The notes under the pieces: generated by a model | Told to the model about the DNA's origin: nothing | What the model saw: only the letters and a program-made list of their open reading frames with translations | Databases searched by the model: none | In this document: positions 12,818 through 25,330 of the stretch, piece after piece | How positions within the stretch are numbered: position 1 is the stretch's first letter | How the letters are laid out: every line of letters starts with the position of its first letter | Made by a program: the position numbers and the translations under genes | Origin: Rhizophagus irregularis | Taxonomy: Eukaryota; Glomeromycota; Glomeromycetes; Glomerales; Glomeraceae | Direction: 5' to 3' | Assembly (NCBI RefSeq): GCF_026210795.1 | Contig: NC_089432.1 | Location: forward strand, 2,666,001 to 2,730,000 | DNA length: 64,000 bases

Positions 12818-14065
12818 GTAAGTGAAAATGACTAAGCTGGGATGTATAAGGGAGTTGTGCACCTAGAGTGCTTTGGTTATCCTCCTCTTCTAGAAGTCTG
12901 GTTACCTTAATGAGAAAAATAATGGAAAAATAATAATATCTCAAGCTATGTCGCAGACTTCTGTATGTGGGGCCCTTCCCTTTGGTGGTGGGTCTCATGT
13001 CTTATTATCAACGTGACAGTACCTCTGCGCGAGTTTGATCACTCACGATATATCGTTAATGTCAGTTGATAGTAGGCATGGGGGCTTGAATCTGTCTTTT
13101 CTACAAAGCTTACTTAGAGTACTCGAGTCTTCTAACATATTTTTACCATATGTTATATTTTTTAGATTCCATGATTTACATAAAGTTTTAACCTTCAAAC
13201 CTTGGAAATTTATATTTGGTCAACGGAAATTAGCAGTGATAATTTATTGATTTTTACTAATTTGGTAAGTGGAAATGACTAAGCTGGGATGTATAAGGGA
13301 GTTGTGCGCCTAGAGTGCTTTGGTTATCCTCCTCTTCTAGAAGTCTGGTTACCTTAATGAGAAAAATAATGGAAAAATAATAATATCTCAAGCTATGTCG
13401 CAGACTTCTGTATGTGGGGCCCTTCCCTTTGGTGGTGGGTCTCATGTCTTATTATCAATGTGACAGTACCTCTGCACGAGTTTGATCACTCACGATATAT
13501 CGTTAATGTCAGTTGATAGTAGGCATGGGGGCTTGAATCTGTCTTTTCTACAAAGCTTACTTAGAGTACTCGAGTCTTCTAACACATTTTTACCATATGT
13601 TATATTTTTTAGATTCCATGATTTACATAAAGTTTTAACCTTCAAACCTTGGAAATTTATATTTGGTCAACGGAAATTAGCAGTGATAATTTATTGATTT
13701 TTACTAATTTGGTAAGTGGAAATGACTAAGCTGGGATGTATAAGGGAGTTGTGCGCCTAGAGTGCTTTGGTTATCCTCCTCTTCTAGAAGTCTGGTTACC
13801 TTAATGAGAAAAATAATGGAAAAATAATAATATCTCAAGCTATGTCGCAGACTTCTGTATGTGGGGCCCTTCCCTTTGGTGGTGGGTCTCATGTCTTATT
13901 ATCAACGTGACAGTACCTCTGCACGAGTTTGATCACTCACGATATATCGTTAATGTCAGTTGATAGTAGGCATGGGGGCTTGAATCTGTCTTTTCTACAA
14001 AGCTTACTTAGAGTACTCGAGTCTTCTAACATATTTTTTTACCATTTAATCTATTTTTTAGATTA
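12811..14065. repeat. 447-bp tandem repeat, about 2.8 copies
   Basis: Three near-identical units start at about 12811, 13258 and 13705, with only scattered differences; the third stops about 100 bp short. Every unit opens with TTTGGTAAGTG, a consensus 5' splice site. The first two also contain a TATATTTTTTAG acceptor-like site some 350 bp later, and the third a related TTTTTTAG. The repeated plus- and minus-strand frames of 62 and 71 residues are copies of each other with no recognised domain and are not called as genes. Recent tandem duplication, or an assembly artefact, would explain the identity. Confidence 0.85.
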
Positions 14066-14439
14066 CTTAGGCAATAAAAAACCTAACAAGAAAGTTTTAG
14101 AAATCTTTCTAAATTTGAGGAATAGTTTTTTATAAAAAAATGAATTTTACTATTGAAATAATGTGAGAGTTTTTTTTACAATTTGTACTTTATTTGTAAT
14201 TATTAACATATTAATAAATAATTCAAATATTATTTTAATATTCATGCAAATTATTATTTATTTTCGTTTTGAAAGATTGCAATTTACAACTGAACGTATG
14301 TTTAATTTGTTTATGCTCATGATTTTATAATAATAAATATTAAATGTATTAATATGGAGAAATATTAATATAGCAGAAGCCGTAACAATTTACTGTATGT
14401 AGAGTAGCTTAAAAGAAAACAGATTTACAGAACTTGGAA
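14066..14439. other. intergenic, no supported gene
   Basis: AT-rich sequence with no coding signal, between the tandem repeat and the Hsp70-like fragments. Confidence 0.5.
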
Positions 14440-14548
14440 GTAAAGTTTTATATTGTTTTCTAAATATTCAAGCAACTTTTATGATCTTCAACTGCGGCGA
14501 TGATACAGTGGATTTAGCAACACGTGAACTATTAGAAAAATATCAATT
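14440..14548 (+). pseudogene. Hsp70-like fragment, inverted relative to the next one
   Basis: The plus strand reads VLYCFLNIQATFMIFNCGDD followed by TVDLATRELLEKYQL. This matches the phosphate-2 region of Hsp70/actin-like ATPases, normally CLN...FMVVDCGGGTVDLTTR. The catalytic DCGGGT is degraded to NCGDDT. The match stops at about 14548 where the opposite-strand Hsp70-like relic begins, so the two pieces are joined head to head by an inversion or a second insertion. Confidence 0.55.
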
Positions 14549-14559
14549 AGTACCAGTTT

Positions 14560-16705
14560 TTTTGATTTTCAGCAGTAGCTAAAACTTCAACGGATCCGAA
14601 AGATAAAGTAAATAAAATTATTATGTCCTCCATGTCTTCAATATCTTCATTCTTTGGTAATTCAATCTCCCAATTGCGAAGTAAACTCACTCTGGGATCA
14701 TTACAAAATTATGCATCAGTATTTCTTGTAACGTACATATTAAACTCAATTTTTTGTTGCGTTATTGAACAAGGTTCAAATGCTTTAATAACTCTTTAAT
14801 TTACTGGAACTTGTTCACCTCGTTTTGTGAGTGCGTCGAAAATTATAGATAAATCATTTGGAAATTTCTCCGATGCTGGATCATCTGATTGGGATGCTCG
14901 TGCAATATCGGTTCCTATAATTAAATGCTTTAGATTTTCATAAAATACGATATGCATCTAAATAGATTAAAAAATTTGTTATACCGTATGTTCTTATTAA
15001 GACACAATTCACGACCTTTTCTTCTTGAAGTCCAAACTGAACTCCAATGGCAATAATAGGATGTATTGGTACGCCAAATTCTTGTCTAATTCTAGCTTGT
15101 AAGTATCTAGATTTATTAAATACACCAGTTAACATCAGAGCCGAACATTTTTTATTCCTCTTTTCTAGTTGTCCTCTTATCAATCGAATAATTCTTCTTA
15201 TAACTGGATCAAACATCGCTTTGATATCTTCGAATTCGATTTCTATCAACCAATCGGCTTCTTCTAACCGATTTTTCTCTTCTCCAGCAGTAACATACTG
15301 TTTTATTAATTTATGATCATCTAAATCAATATCATAAGATTGAAAAGATTTTAACACGTCTACAAAATTCTTGTATTATATATTGCAATAGACTATTTTA
15401 AGATTTCACCTAGAAATTTTTACAAATTCTTGATCTATTGTCACATGTACCGATCAAAATAACCAGAACTTCAGTCATTTTCTATAAAAAATGTCTCTTT
15501 TTTAAGTTGGATATCATAAACTTCTTCATCACCTTTTATAATATTTCTTTTGTGTAATTTTTGTGTTGTTGTTTCTTTAGAATATAATTTAATTAATACC
15601 TATGAAACTTGGTCCATAGTATCTCCCGTACATTCTGTTACTTCGCTCATCTTATTGCCAGCCGTGTTGTTAAATCTACCGTGTCACCGCAACAATCATA
15701 AACGAAGCTATTGTGATTGCCAAAATAATTTATTCAATGGAGAATTATTATTTAACAAAATGAGATGTTTTTATCATACCTCCTGTACTTAAATTATATT
15801 GTCCCTTCATAGAATTCAAACAATATATTGCGACAGCTTCAGCTATTTTTCAAAAAAAAAAAAAAGATTTTGATTAATTTCCGAATTATTAAATAAACCA
15901 TATATATGAATTACATACGTTCTGTCGCAAATTTTAAGTTTCTACTAAACTTGTCTTTAGTCAGTTCTGCAGTAAAAGCATGATATTCACGCATAGTTGA
16001 GATTGCATCATCATCAAATTCTGCCGGTACCTTTGGTAAACAATTAGTAGAAAAAAGCAATATTAATTAAAATGAATTTCGAATTTTTTATGAATAAAAC
16101 ATATGTATATATATGTAATACCGTAAATATAGTTAAAACTTGTCTGTAAAATCCCAAATTTTGCCACTTACTAACGCAACTAATTTTAACCATTTCGGCC
16201 AATTTTCCTAAATAATCTGTGATAACTTTCTTATATTCCAATCCTTCCGATAAAAAAGGTTTATCACTTAATTCTTTTATTAAATGTAATTTAAATAATC
16301 AGAATACTTTTTTTGTTTTTCCGCTAAGGCAGGAAATCCCCAAGATTTTACGACTTTATACTTTTCGTCATATTTAATAACGGTCGGAGTTTTATAATGC
16401 TTCAAGTCCTTCCCAGTTTTTTTGTACAATTATCTCATTTGGATTAGACTTATGCGCATAAGCATAACCCCTCTTTTAATTGTTTTAATTGAAAATTTTG
16501 ATTAATTAGAACCATCCAAATTTTACAAATTTAATCATTAAATATTGGAAAGCTTCACAGAATAAGTTGTTCCAAAGTCTGGATGTATTATATAAGGTTA
16601 ATAAATGTTAATTGAGAGATTATTTTATCTAATAAAAATTGAATTTATTATGATAAACATACCGATGGATACTACAACTCGAATATCATTATCAAGCCGT
16701 GACAT
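14560..16705 (-). pseudogene. Hsp70-like ATPase pseudogene
   Basis: Pieces of one Hsp70-like (Hsp12A-type) protein occur in order on the minus strand. The start MSRLDNDIRVVVSIG lies at 16705. At about 16430-16320 a WEG...KTPTVIKYDEKY region crosses a frameshift. At about 16280-16140 the sequence reads EYKKVITDYLGKL. VPAEFDDDAISTM is near 16040, EAVAIYCLNSMKG near 15840, DCCGDTVDLTTR near 15690, a 139-residue open block at 14938-15357 with SALMLTGVFNKSRYLQ, and the C-terminal beta domain at about 14930-14560. Stops (for example in the C-terminal domain) and frameshifts break it repeatedly, and GGGT is CGDT. The parent family is expanded in Rhizophagus. It is clearly non-functional; the 139-residue block is its largest surviving piece. 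Confidence 0.75.
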
Positions 16706-17356
16706 CTTTTTTTTCTTTTAACAGGAAAAAACTGAGACAGTATAAAGTATAAACAGATGCAGATCAGATTAAAATATTCAAACTATACTATTTAAAAAAT
16801 AATCATTGCTATTTAAAGAGTAATCAAATTCTTTGTTTACACATGACCTTGATAAAGCAATTTGGGTTAATTCCGGTTTCTAATCCCGTTTTATGTGATA
16901 AATAAGATTTTCTGGTAAAAAAAAATGTCGGGTTGCTCAGATTTCCGTGTTGTGGTCGGTCTAGGTAAAATAGAGATTTTCTTTTAAGAATTATCAAATT
17001 TAATATTTAATTATTGATTTTTTTTTAAATAGACTTTGGGACCACTTTTTCGGTATGTTATTTTGAAATTTATTTCATTTGCATTTACATCAGAATTGGT
17101 TTGTATAAATATTTATTCATATTTTTTTTAAAAAAAAAATAATAAAACATACTTCGCGAATTTTTTCTTTAATTTTTTTTTTCGAAGTGGCACTAACTCG
17201 TGATTGGTGGCTAAGCCACAACAGATGCCAAGTGATCGACAAAACTCGAACTATAATTAACAACGTTAGTGACGTCATTCCGAAAATTAATATAAATCAG
17301 GCTTAATAATAAAATATGATTACACAAATACCTTTTTTTTTCTTTCTTCGTTTACA
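16706..17356. other. intergenic upstream of the F-box gene
   Basis: No frame is supported. A T-rich tract runs up to the F-box ATG at 17357 and may belong to its 5' leader. No certain TATA box could be assigned in such AT-rich DNA. Confidence 0.5.
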
Positions 17357-18967
17357 ATGTCATGTTCAAAAATATTTTCAGGAGATTTACCAGAATTAAC
17401 ATATGAAGTTATGAAATATTTCCAAAATGATTTTTTAACTTTATATTCATGCATTTTAGTTAACAGATTATGGTGTCGTTTAGCGATTCCATTATTATGG
17501 GAAAATCCATTTTCAATTCCTACAAAAAATTACAAATTTATTGAAATTTATTTACAAAATTTAAAGGATAATGATTTTAAAACAAAGTCAAAGATATATA
17601 AAATTGATGATAATTTATTTTATTTAAATACACTTTTTAATTATCCTAATTTTATAAAATATATAAATTTATTGAAGGTTATTAAATCTGTTGGAAAGTG
17701 GTTTGAAGATTCTGTCAGAACTTTAAAATCTGGAAATAGATATTTTTTACAAAATCCAGATAAACTTTCAACATTTAATTTTAAAAGATTAATTTATATA
17801 TCATTATTTAAAATATTTATTGAAAATGAAGTAAATTTAAATATTCTTAACATTGATATCTTCCCTATTTCCAGTTATGTAACCTACTATTATGATATTT
17901 TTGTATTAATTTTACAAAATTCAAATTTCATCCACAATATTAAAAATTTGAACCTTTATATTGGTAGTGAGCCATCTAGTGTCTTAATCTACAACAATAA
18001 TAGTGAAAATGCATTAATTAAAAGTCAAATATTACAAGTAATTAATTTACATCAAAATCTTAAAAAAATTATATTGGATAATGATAGTTTCCCTTATTAT
18101 CAATCATTATTTTTATCAAAAGAATATAATTGTTCAAATACTTTAAATACGATAATACTATATCAAGTCAATTTTAATAGTATAATTAATTTAGATAAAA
18201 TATTTGAACAATTAAATGTTTTAGAATCTGTTCATATTTCTTATTGTTTTCCTTTAAATAGTAACTTTATTCAACAAATTATTAATTTAACCAAACCGTT
18301 TAAACTAAAGTCTTTATTTATAGAAGGAAGATTACAAATCAATTTATTAGAATTATTACTACAAAAATCTGGTGATTATTTGGAAAATTTCGCTGTATCT
18401 GGATTTAGTCATTATGATTCATCATCAAAACGACAATTAATAGGATTAATTACTAAATATTGTAATAATATCAAATTTCTTGCTTTATATGGATTTGAAA
18501 CCCAGATTACTCATCTAATTGAAAGTATTAACCGTAATCTTAATTATCTTTCAATCCTCATCAATGAAATTTATCGAGATCATAATGTTGGTTATAATTC
18601 AACTTTTCTACAAAATTTAGGACAAATTCTTCCTTCTAAACTAGAATACTTGAGTTTATCTCTTTTTATTAAAAAAAGTGATTTTAAAATATTCTTAGAA
18701 AATACTCAAAATACTTTTATTAATAGATTGGTAATAGTGCAACAAAGTGAAGATGATATTTTACATTATATAAAGGAATTTATTATGAAAGAAAAAAGAG
18801 TCAAGTATTTGGCTATTAGGAATCTTAGAAATATACTAGATTTGTCAACTTTAAAAGATGAAGTGAATGAATTCATGTTATATAATATTATAGTTCTAAA
18901 TTTTTTTAAATTATATTTACATGTTAGGAATTATGAATTTGTAAAGAATATTGATTATTATTCATAA
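17357..18967 (+). CDS. F-box protein with degenerate leucine-rich repeats
   Basis: Intact single-exon frame of 536 residues. The N terminus carries an F-box at about 9-50: LPELTYEVMKYF, then LYSCILVNRLWCRLAIPLLW, close to the F-box pattern LP.E....I...L......L..C..V...W. The rest is rich in Leu, Ile and Asn with repeated stretches such as LKKIILDN and LESVHISYC spaced like irregular leucine-rich repeats. By family knowledge such proteins act as substrate receptors of SCF (Skp1-Cullin-F-box) ubiquitin ligases; the substrate is unknown. F-box families of this layout are expanded in Rhizophagus. The first ATG of the frame fits the usual F-box distance from the N terminus. No introns are needed. 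Confidence 0.85.
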   Translation: MSCSKIFSGDLPELTYEVMKYFQNDFLTLYSCILVNRLWCRLAIPLLWENPFSIPTKNYKFIEIYLQNLKDNDFKTKSKIYKIDDNLFYLNTLFNYPNFIKYINLLKVIKSVGKWFEDSVRTLKSGNRYFLQNPDKLSTFNFKRLIYISLFKIFIENEVNLNILNIDIFPISSYVTYYYDIFVLILQNSNFIHNIKNLNLYIGSEPSSVLIYNNNSENALIKSQILQVINLHQNLKKIILDNDSFPYYQSLFLSKEYNCSNTLNTIILYQVNFNSIINLDKIFEQLNVLESVHISYCFPLNSNFIQQIINLTKPFKLKSLFIEGRLQINLLELLLQKSGDYLENFAVSGFSHYDSSSKRQLIGLITKYCNNIKFLALYGFETQITHLIESINRNLNYLSILINEIYRDHNVGYNSTFLQNLGQILPSKLEYLSLSLFIKKSDFKIFLENTQNTFINRLVIVQQSEDDILHYIKEFIMKEKRVKYLAIRNLRNILDLSTLKDEVNEFMLYNIIVLNFFKLYLHVRNYEFVKNIDYYS

Positions 18968-20579
18968 AGATGAATATTATCTACAATATTTGTAATATTT
19001 ATAAATTACTACAAATAAATAATATTTTATTGAGAAATACTTTTTTATTCATGACAATTTTATAAATTTATAAAAATTGAAATCCACTTTTAAGAAATGA
19101 TCCTAGAGCTGTATCAGTCCGGTCCAGTCCAGTCCCAAGAAGGCTTCTTAAATTTTTTTAAAATAAAAACTAATGGTAGATCAGTCTCAAAATTGGTCTG
19201 CAGTATAAATCATATTTAACGCTATATTTGAAAAAGAATTGAATAATCATGGATCAATTAACAAATTATAAATATAAAAATTACTTAAAATGATACATTT
19301 TTAAATCAACAAATACCATCTATAATTGAATTAAAGAAAGATATATGAGAAATGCAGCTAAAGTAATTAAAGCGACTAAAAAGGATATGTAAAAAATGGT
19401 TTTGCTTATTAGAATCTAATTGCTATGACCATTGATTTAACTAATTTGTAACACAAAAAAATAATTTAAACTTTTTTTTACAGATAAAATAATGTGGTAT
19501 AAAAAATTTTTCTATAATTACTGCTGATACTAATTATATTATTTAATTTCATTATTTTTTTTTATTTTTCTGTTGTACTTGTAAAAAAAAAAATAATTAT
19601 TATAGATTAAAAAAATTTTTTATCACTATGAAGTCAAGTAAACAAATAATTCTTTGTTCTTATTTATTAGCAAAAAAATTCTACCGATCATTTTTACGCT
19701 CTCCAAGCTAAACAAATTTGGCTAGATAAATAAAAGAAAAATAATTTTTTAAAAATATTAGTAATCAACAAATAATAAAAAAAGAAAAAAATTGCGAACT
19801 AACTTGTAATATGTCAATCATTATTTAGATTCATAATTTACGTATTTGAATTTGCCGATTCAAATCGATTCATCGTAAGAATTTTCATGTAAATATCCAA
19901 AATCAATTTAAACAATATTTTATTTTATTTTTTTTTATTAAAAAAAAAACTAAAGCAAAATCATTAGTACAACCTGTTAATAATGAAATTAATACTTTAA
20001 ATGGTGTGACTAAAATAAAATAAAATAAAATATTGTTCTCCGTAATATCATAAGTCCATAACTGATATAGCTGATCAATTGTTTACGTAATAACATAAAT
20101 AATATAGATTATAATTGAAAATCTTTAAGCTAGCTGAGCTAAGTTAAGACGTGGTTTCACAAATATCTGAATCCATAGGATTGGATCAAATTATAAAAGA
20201 AGTCATTATTTTCATTTTTTATATTATCACATGAACAATAAAAATTTACACGTCACTGACTATTAATTATTAATTAGTATAAAGTGATTAACCAGTTAAT
20301 GTAACTTTGCAAATTAATTAACTGGTTAATAGTAGGTATAAATATATTGATTGGATGTGTCCTTTCATTGTTCTGATTCACATGAGAATCAATACGACAA
20401 TAAAAAAAGCATCGTTAAAATGAAAATAATTTATTACTTTTTATATCATTACAACAATTAAAAAGTATTTTTACCAAATAGAACAACGTTAATTGATATT
20501 ATGTTATAAATTAAAATTATTCACAAAAAAAATGGTTATTTATAAAAACTACATATATTAAAATAATTCTTTGAACGTG
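18968..20579. other. intergenic, no supported gene
   Basis: Short, broken frames only. A small GGTCCAGTCC-rich patch at about 19115-19200 has weak inverted symmetry (CAGTCC / GGTCTG) and may be the scar of a MITE. AAATAAAATAAAATA microsatellite sequence lies near 20010-20030. Confidence 0.5.
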
Positions 20580-20728
20580 AAAATATTCAAAATAATAGAT
20601 CTTCAGAATCCAGCTGGAATAATCTTGAAATTGTAACACTTGAAAGAAGTGATTTTATAACTGTTCCTGAAGAAATTAGAGAATATGAATGACTTGAAAG
20701 AGTAGCCAATAACCCCTTTCCAATATAA
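20580..20728 (+). pseudogene. C-terminal coding relic with EY..LE..A..P.PI motif
   Basis: One plus frame reads through SSWNNLEIVTLERSDFI, then VPEEIREYE, a TGA at 20690-20692, then LERVANNPFPI and a stop at 20726-20728. The relic at 37819-37947 shares the pattern (xIxEYxxLExxAxxPxPI then stop). The TGA aligns with an arginine codon (CGC) there. Two copies of one terminal peptide indicate a repeated gene family, probably transposon-derived. I do not recognise the parent protein. Confidence 0.4.
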
Positions 20729-21589
20729 CGTCTATTGCACCTATTAAATATTAGTAATATACATATTATTAAATTTACCCAAATAGTTATAAATTAAAAA
20801 AAAAAATAAATGAGTAAAATTTAATTTGACGTTTAGACTAGCATTTATAAATAGTTTTGAATTGTGTAATATGTTTACTGCTTGCGCCTAATCTATTCCA
20901 TGTTAGCGTAAGTTTTTTTTTGCTCTTTGATTTTTGGATTATTAAGGTTAATATTAGTAAGTTCAAGAAACCCGTTATTTTTTAGGTTGATGACTTAGGA
21001 CTTTGAATTTTTTTGTAAGTTTTATTAGTTTCGTCATTGATTCTTTAACCTCTTTAGATTACAATATTGGATTTTGATTTTACAGTTACTATTCTTAAAC
21101 GGTTGGTTTGTTTATATGAATTTATAGATGATCACTGTGTAGGTTCTTTTCAGCTTAGAAATACTTATTATGTAATAGATAAGGGGTATGAAGAATATAT
21201 AGTTCAGATTAATATAGAATATAGATATATTAATATACATTTTATTTACATTTAATATTCAATTTATTGGCTAAATAATGAAGTCAATCTACTAGTGGAA
21301 AAGTGAATGAAATTTTTGAAAGTGAAGATTCACAAGCTAGTGTAAAAGTAAATGAAATGATATTAAGTAAAGATTTGAATGATTGTATATTCAATTTGAA
21401 GTCATTAGGTATGAAATATAGTATATAAAAAGAATTAATTTTACAAATTATTCGTATGAAATTAATTTTATTTATTTAATTGTTTAGACATTAAAACAGA
21501 TAAAAAATAACTAATTATTTGTGTTTTTATAAGAATTTATAGTTTTTTTTAAGTGATATTTGATGTCATGCTTCAACAGAAATTGTTGT
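20729..21589. other. intergenic, no supported gene
   Basis: A 62-residue frame at 21067-21255 has no recognisable feature and is probably a chance frame. The rest is AT-rich without visible structure. Confidence 0.45.
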
Positions 21590-21990
21590 TTAGATTTATT
21601 TAAACACTAAGACTAGAGTAGTAAAATATTTTACAAGATTCTTAGTTTGTAATTTAAATAATTCCTTTTTTTACATTTTATCCAATTAAATATATGTATT
21701 CAATATTTTCTTTTTTAGAATTATTTAAACACTAAAGCTAGAGTAGTAAATACTTTACAAATTTCTTAGTTTGTAATTTAAATAATTCCTTTTTTTTATA
21801 GGTTATCCAAGTATTAAATATTATATTCTCTTTTATTTTACTTAGAATTATTTAAACACTAAGACTAGACTCTAGAGTAGTAAATATTTTACTTAGAATT
21901 ATTTAAACACTAAGACTAGACTCTAGAGTAGTAAATGTTTTACAAGTTTCTTAGTTTGTAATTTAAATAAATCTTTTTTTTTTATAACTT
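21590..21990. repeat. degenerate tandem repeat, four copies
   Basis: Units containing TTATTTAAACACTAAGACTA, a GAGTAGTAAAT stretch and TTCTTAGTTTGTAATTTAAA begin at about 21594, 21716, 21844 and 21894. The third copy is cut short. Copies three and four share a CTCTAGA insertion absent from the others, so they arose from each other most recently. Confidence 0.75.
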
Positions 21991-22487
21991 TTCCAATTAT
22001 TATATATAAATTATCAAAATAATAATATAAGTATATAAAACCAACCATTACCAATACATAAAATTAAAATAAATAATGTAAAATTTTATACTCATTTCAA
22101 TAGCTGATTGTATTTAATTTATATTTTTGACTTTTATTTTTAATTTTATTTAAAACCTGCAAAAATATTATCTATTTTTTAAGGAATTATATATTAAGAC
22201 AAGACATTACATTATGCATAATTATTTAATTATTTTGACTTTATAATACATTGACAGGCAGTCTGATGGTCTAATTGTAAAATATTTTTTTTTAGAACTT
22301 TTTTATTTGTAAAATTATTTCAGTAGTCATTTAAAAATTTATTATGATTTTTTTTTCAGATCCTAATAAAGATGCGTATGGAAATATTTTGCATGTCTAA
22401 GTGACAAAAAGCAATCGATTTCACATTTGCCTATTTGATTTAGAAGGCTATCTTTGTCTTGTAAGCTAATTTTAAATAAACCACCTT

Positions 22488-22729
22488 CTATACGAAAAAA
22501 AGTAGATACGTTTTGTATACCGAGAGATACGTTTGGGTATGTTTTTTATACGCACAATTCCATACCTTATAATATACGTTTTTCTCAATATAATTTCACA
22601 TAACGTATATTGCGAGGTACGGGAAAATGCACAATTCCGTATCTCACAATATTAAAAACGTACCTAAACGTATTTCTCAGTATACAAAACGTAACTTTCA
22701 GTATAAAAAACATATACATTTTTTTATAG
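22488..22729. mobile_element. fold-back MITE, about 240 bp
   Basis: The left arm (about 22488-22573) and right arm (about 22614-22729) are imperfect reverse complements along most of their length. The best match is GATACGTTTTGTATAC on the left against GTATACAAAACGTAAC on the right. The termini are CTATACGAAAAAA and, reversed, CCTATAAAAAAATG, similar to the CCCTATGAAAAAA ends of the element at 27003-28419. No coding capacity. RNA or DNA from this locus would fold into a long hairpin. Confidence 0.75.
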
Positions 22730-25322
22730 GGCTTCACATTTGATAATTGATCAAATTTTTACATGTAAAAGATATTTGCAAAAATTTTTTAGAGTTGATC
22801 ATACATATGAATTTTTGGAATAATATCCAGAAAAATACTAGATGTTGAGTTAACAAAAATTTTTACTAGATAACTAGTAAATTGAAAATATAATAAGTAT
22901 ATAATTATAATAAACAATAGATATAAAGAAAGCAATAAGTATTAAAGAACCTAATAAAAATTTCCACCTTAATTTCAGTGCATGATGTTAAAATTCCAAT
23001 GAAAATCATAGTTGAAATAAAATAAATGAATAATAAAGTATATATTATAATATTATTCATAGGAAAACCCCAAAAACATAGGTGCATTATGCCATATATA
23101 GAAAGACTTCATCCCCACAGTAAATTTTGTTTATCTTTAGATGCAGATCGTGGTATAATATTAATGACTTTAAAATTTGCTACCATTTTGATAGAGCCAA
23201 AAAAACTAAAAACGTATTATTTTTTAATTATTAAAAGGTTAGTAGTCAAATGGTTATCATTTAAAAGTGAAAGGTTGAATTAAAATTATATGGTTATACT
23301 AAATTTGGTTAGAATATGCTCATATGCCAAAAAAGAATAATTAATTTTATGAATTATGAGTTATCTGTTATAGTTTTTTTGACTACTAATATTTAAATCT
23401 TGATTTTGCATGCAATGACATAAAGATCAGCTTGGAAGCTGCAGATACCAGTAGGTAGTCACATAATTTATCTTTTTTGCTTACTAGTACTAATATCGTT
23501 TTTGTTTAATGTGTACTAATAGACAATCTTTATCTAAAGAATGGGATGACTGCTTTCATCTTTAATCTTTATGAATGGTAAAACTAGCAATAAAAAACTT
23601 TATGGTGCTATCAAGTTAATAGATGGGCATCAAAAATTTTTAATTGTAATATCTTAAAGTTTAACAGGTTTTATTTCTTTAAAATCACGTAATTTTTATT
23701 TTTCTATTACAAAATGAAAAGATTAATAAATAGACTTTTTAAATGATCTGTTTAAATAAATACATATATATATTCATTCAACATGAGCAGATACATAGTT
23801 TCTGTCATATACACCATTTACAATGTATAAAATGAATATCACCTATCTAAAACACCTTCCTAAAAAAAACTAAACTGACACTTGAAAATGATAAGGGTAA
23901 GTTTATTAAAGAAAATGCTACACCAGCATACTCGTAAAAAAAAACTAACTATCTATACTATCTAGCCATTCCCAATCATGTGAACCATCTAAAATAAAAC
24001 TATAATTTTTGTTTTATTACTTTTTCATTTTATCCCCTCACTCACTTTTTCCTATAGGTACAAGAATAACGCACGCAACAAAATCTCTTCTGTCATCATT
24101 TTCCATAGACTTTCTTCCGACTAACAAACTTACAAAGCAAAGCCCTCGGTAATGCGAAATGAATGCCCTCAGACAAGGTCAGTCACTACTTAAGAATTAG
24201 TTAAGCCTCCCAGGAAGTGCCCGCCTGAACTAGATAAAATTTTCAGATCAACAAAATCACGTGACCATCACAGGAAACTTTTGTATTGGTTTAGCAGTAA
24301 AAATCAACAACCAACTAATTCATCAAGCCTTCCTTTTTTTGTCTCGAAAAATGTGTTCTACCTTTTTATGCTGCGCCTTCCAAGACTTGACTAAATTTCA
24401 TAGAAAAAAAAAGAAAAAAAAAGACAGAAACTAACGAAAAACACTGAAAAATATTTGAAGACTCTAGAGACTCACAATATAAGCTCTTTCTAGACATAAA
24501 GTTCAACTTTAGATTGCTTTCCTTCTTTGAACATGTCAACTCTTTTTAGTATTTTTAAGACAAAAAACAATTTCTGCAAATGATGCCTTTTTGAAAAAAA
24601 ACTTTATTTTGTAGTAAAACCAAAAATTTTTTGTGTTTTCAGATATGTAAAGGAATGACGAACAAGTAGGACAGTAAACTGCTCAAAAATAACAACTTTT
24701 ATATAGGAACTTATGTCTTTTTTCCTTTTCCGTAAAATTTTTGGTTGGGGATTTGTTCTGTTTAAATATATATATATATTTATTTAAAATTATTAAAATA
24801 ATTTCAGCCAAATTATTTTAGGTTTTTGACTTGATTTGGGTAAAGTAAATTAAGAAATATATTTTTATTTTTATTTTTATTTTTTTTTTTGAGTAAATAA
24901 AATTATATTTCTTAACAAGGATATGTTTTATTAAAAAAAAAAGACTTTATTTTCAGTCAGGTTTGTTCAACAAGATATTCAAAACCATCAACCTGTCTGG
25001 CTGAAAACTTCTTTTTTATTTTTTTTTTAATTAATTAGTTTATTCATTTATTAAAGCAAAAATATTTCGTTTAATTCCAATATACTTGTCAAATTTTAAA
25101 AAAAAAATCATTTTTTGGCCAAATGGATTGATGATTATCAAAAACTATCAACCTGTCTGGACGAAAATTTCTTTTTTTTTTTAATTAGCTTATTCATTAT
25201 ATTAAAGAAAAAATACTTATTTAATTTAAAAAAAGTAAATGGTTAACAAAACAGGGAGCGTGTTACTATAGTATGATATTGCAGCGCTTTGCCAAACTTA
25301 GTTAATAATCAAAAATTGTGTT
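22730..25322. other. intergenic, no supported gene
   Basis: Frames at 22905-23087 and 23026-23283 show no recognisable protein. The stretch 24050-24480 is less AT-rich but has no long frame. Two direct repeats of about 70 bp around ATCAACCTGTCTGG occur at about 24985-25060 and 25138-25205, just outside the 4-kb element. Confidence 0.5.
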
Positions 25323-25330
25323 ACTCAGCT

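Noticed and set aside
12810-13892. Repeated 62- and 71-residue frames in the 447-bp units
   Set aside because: Identity follows from the recent DNA duplication; frames on both strands, no domain and an internal splice-like layout argue against protein coding.
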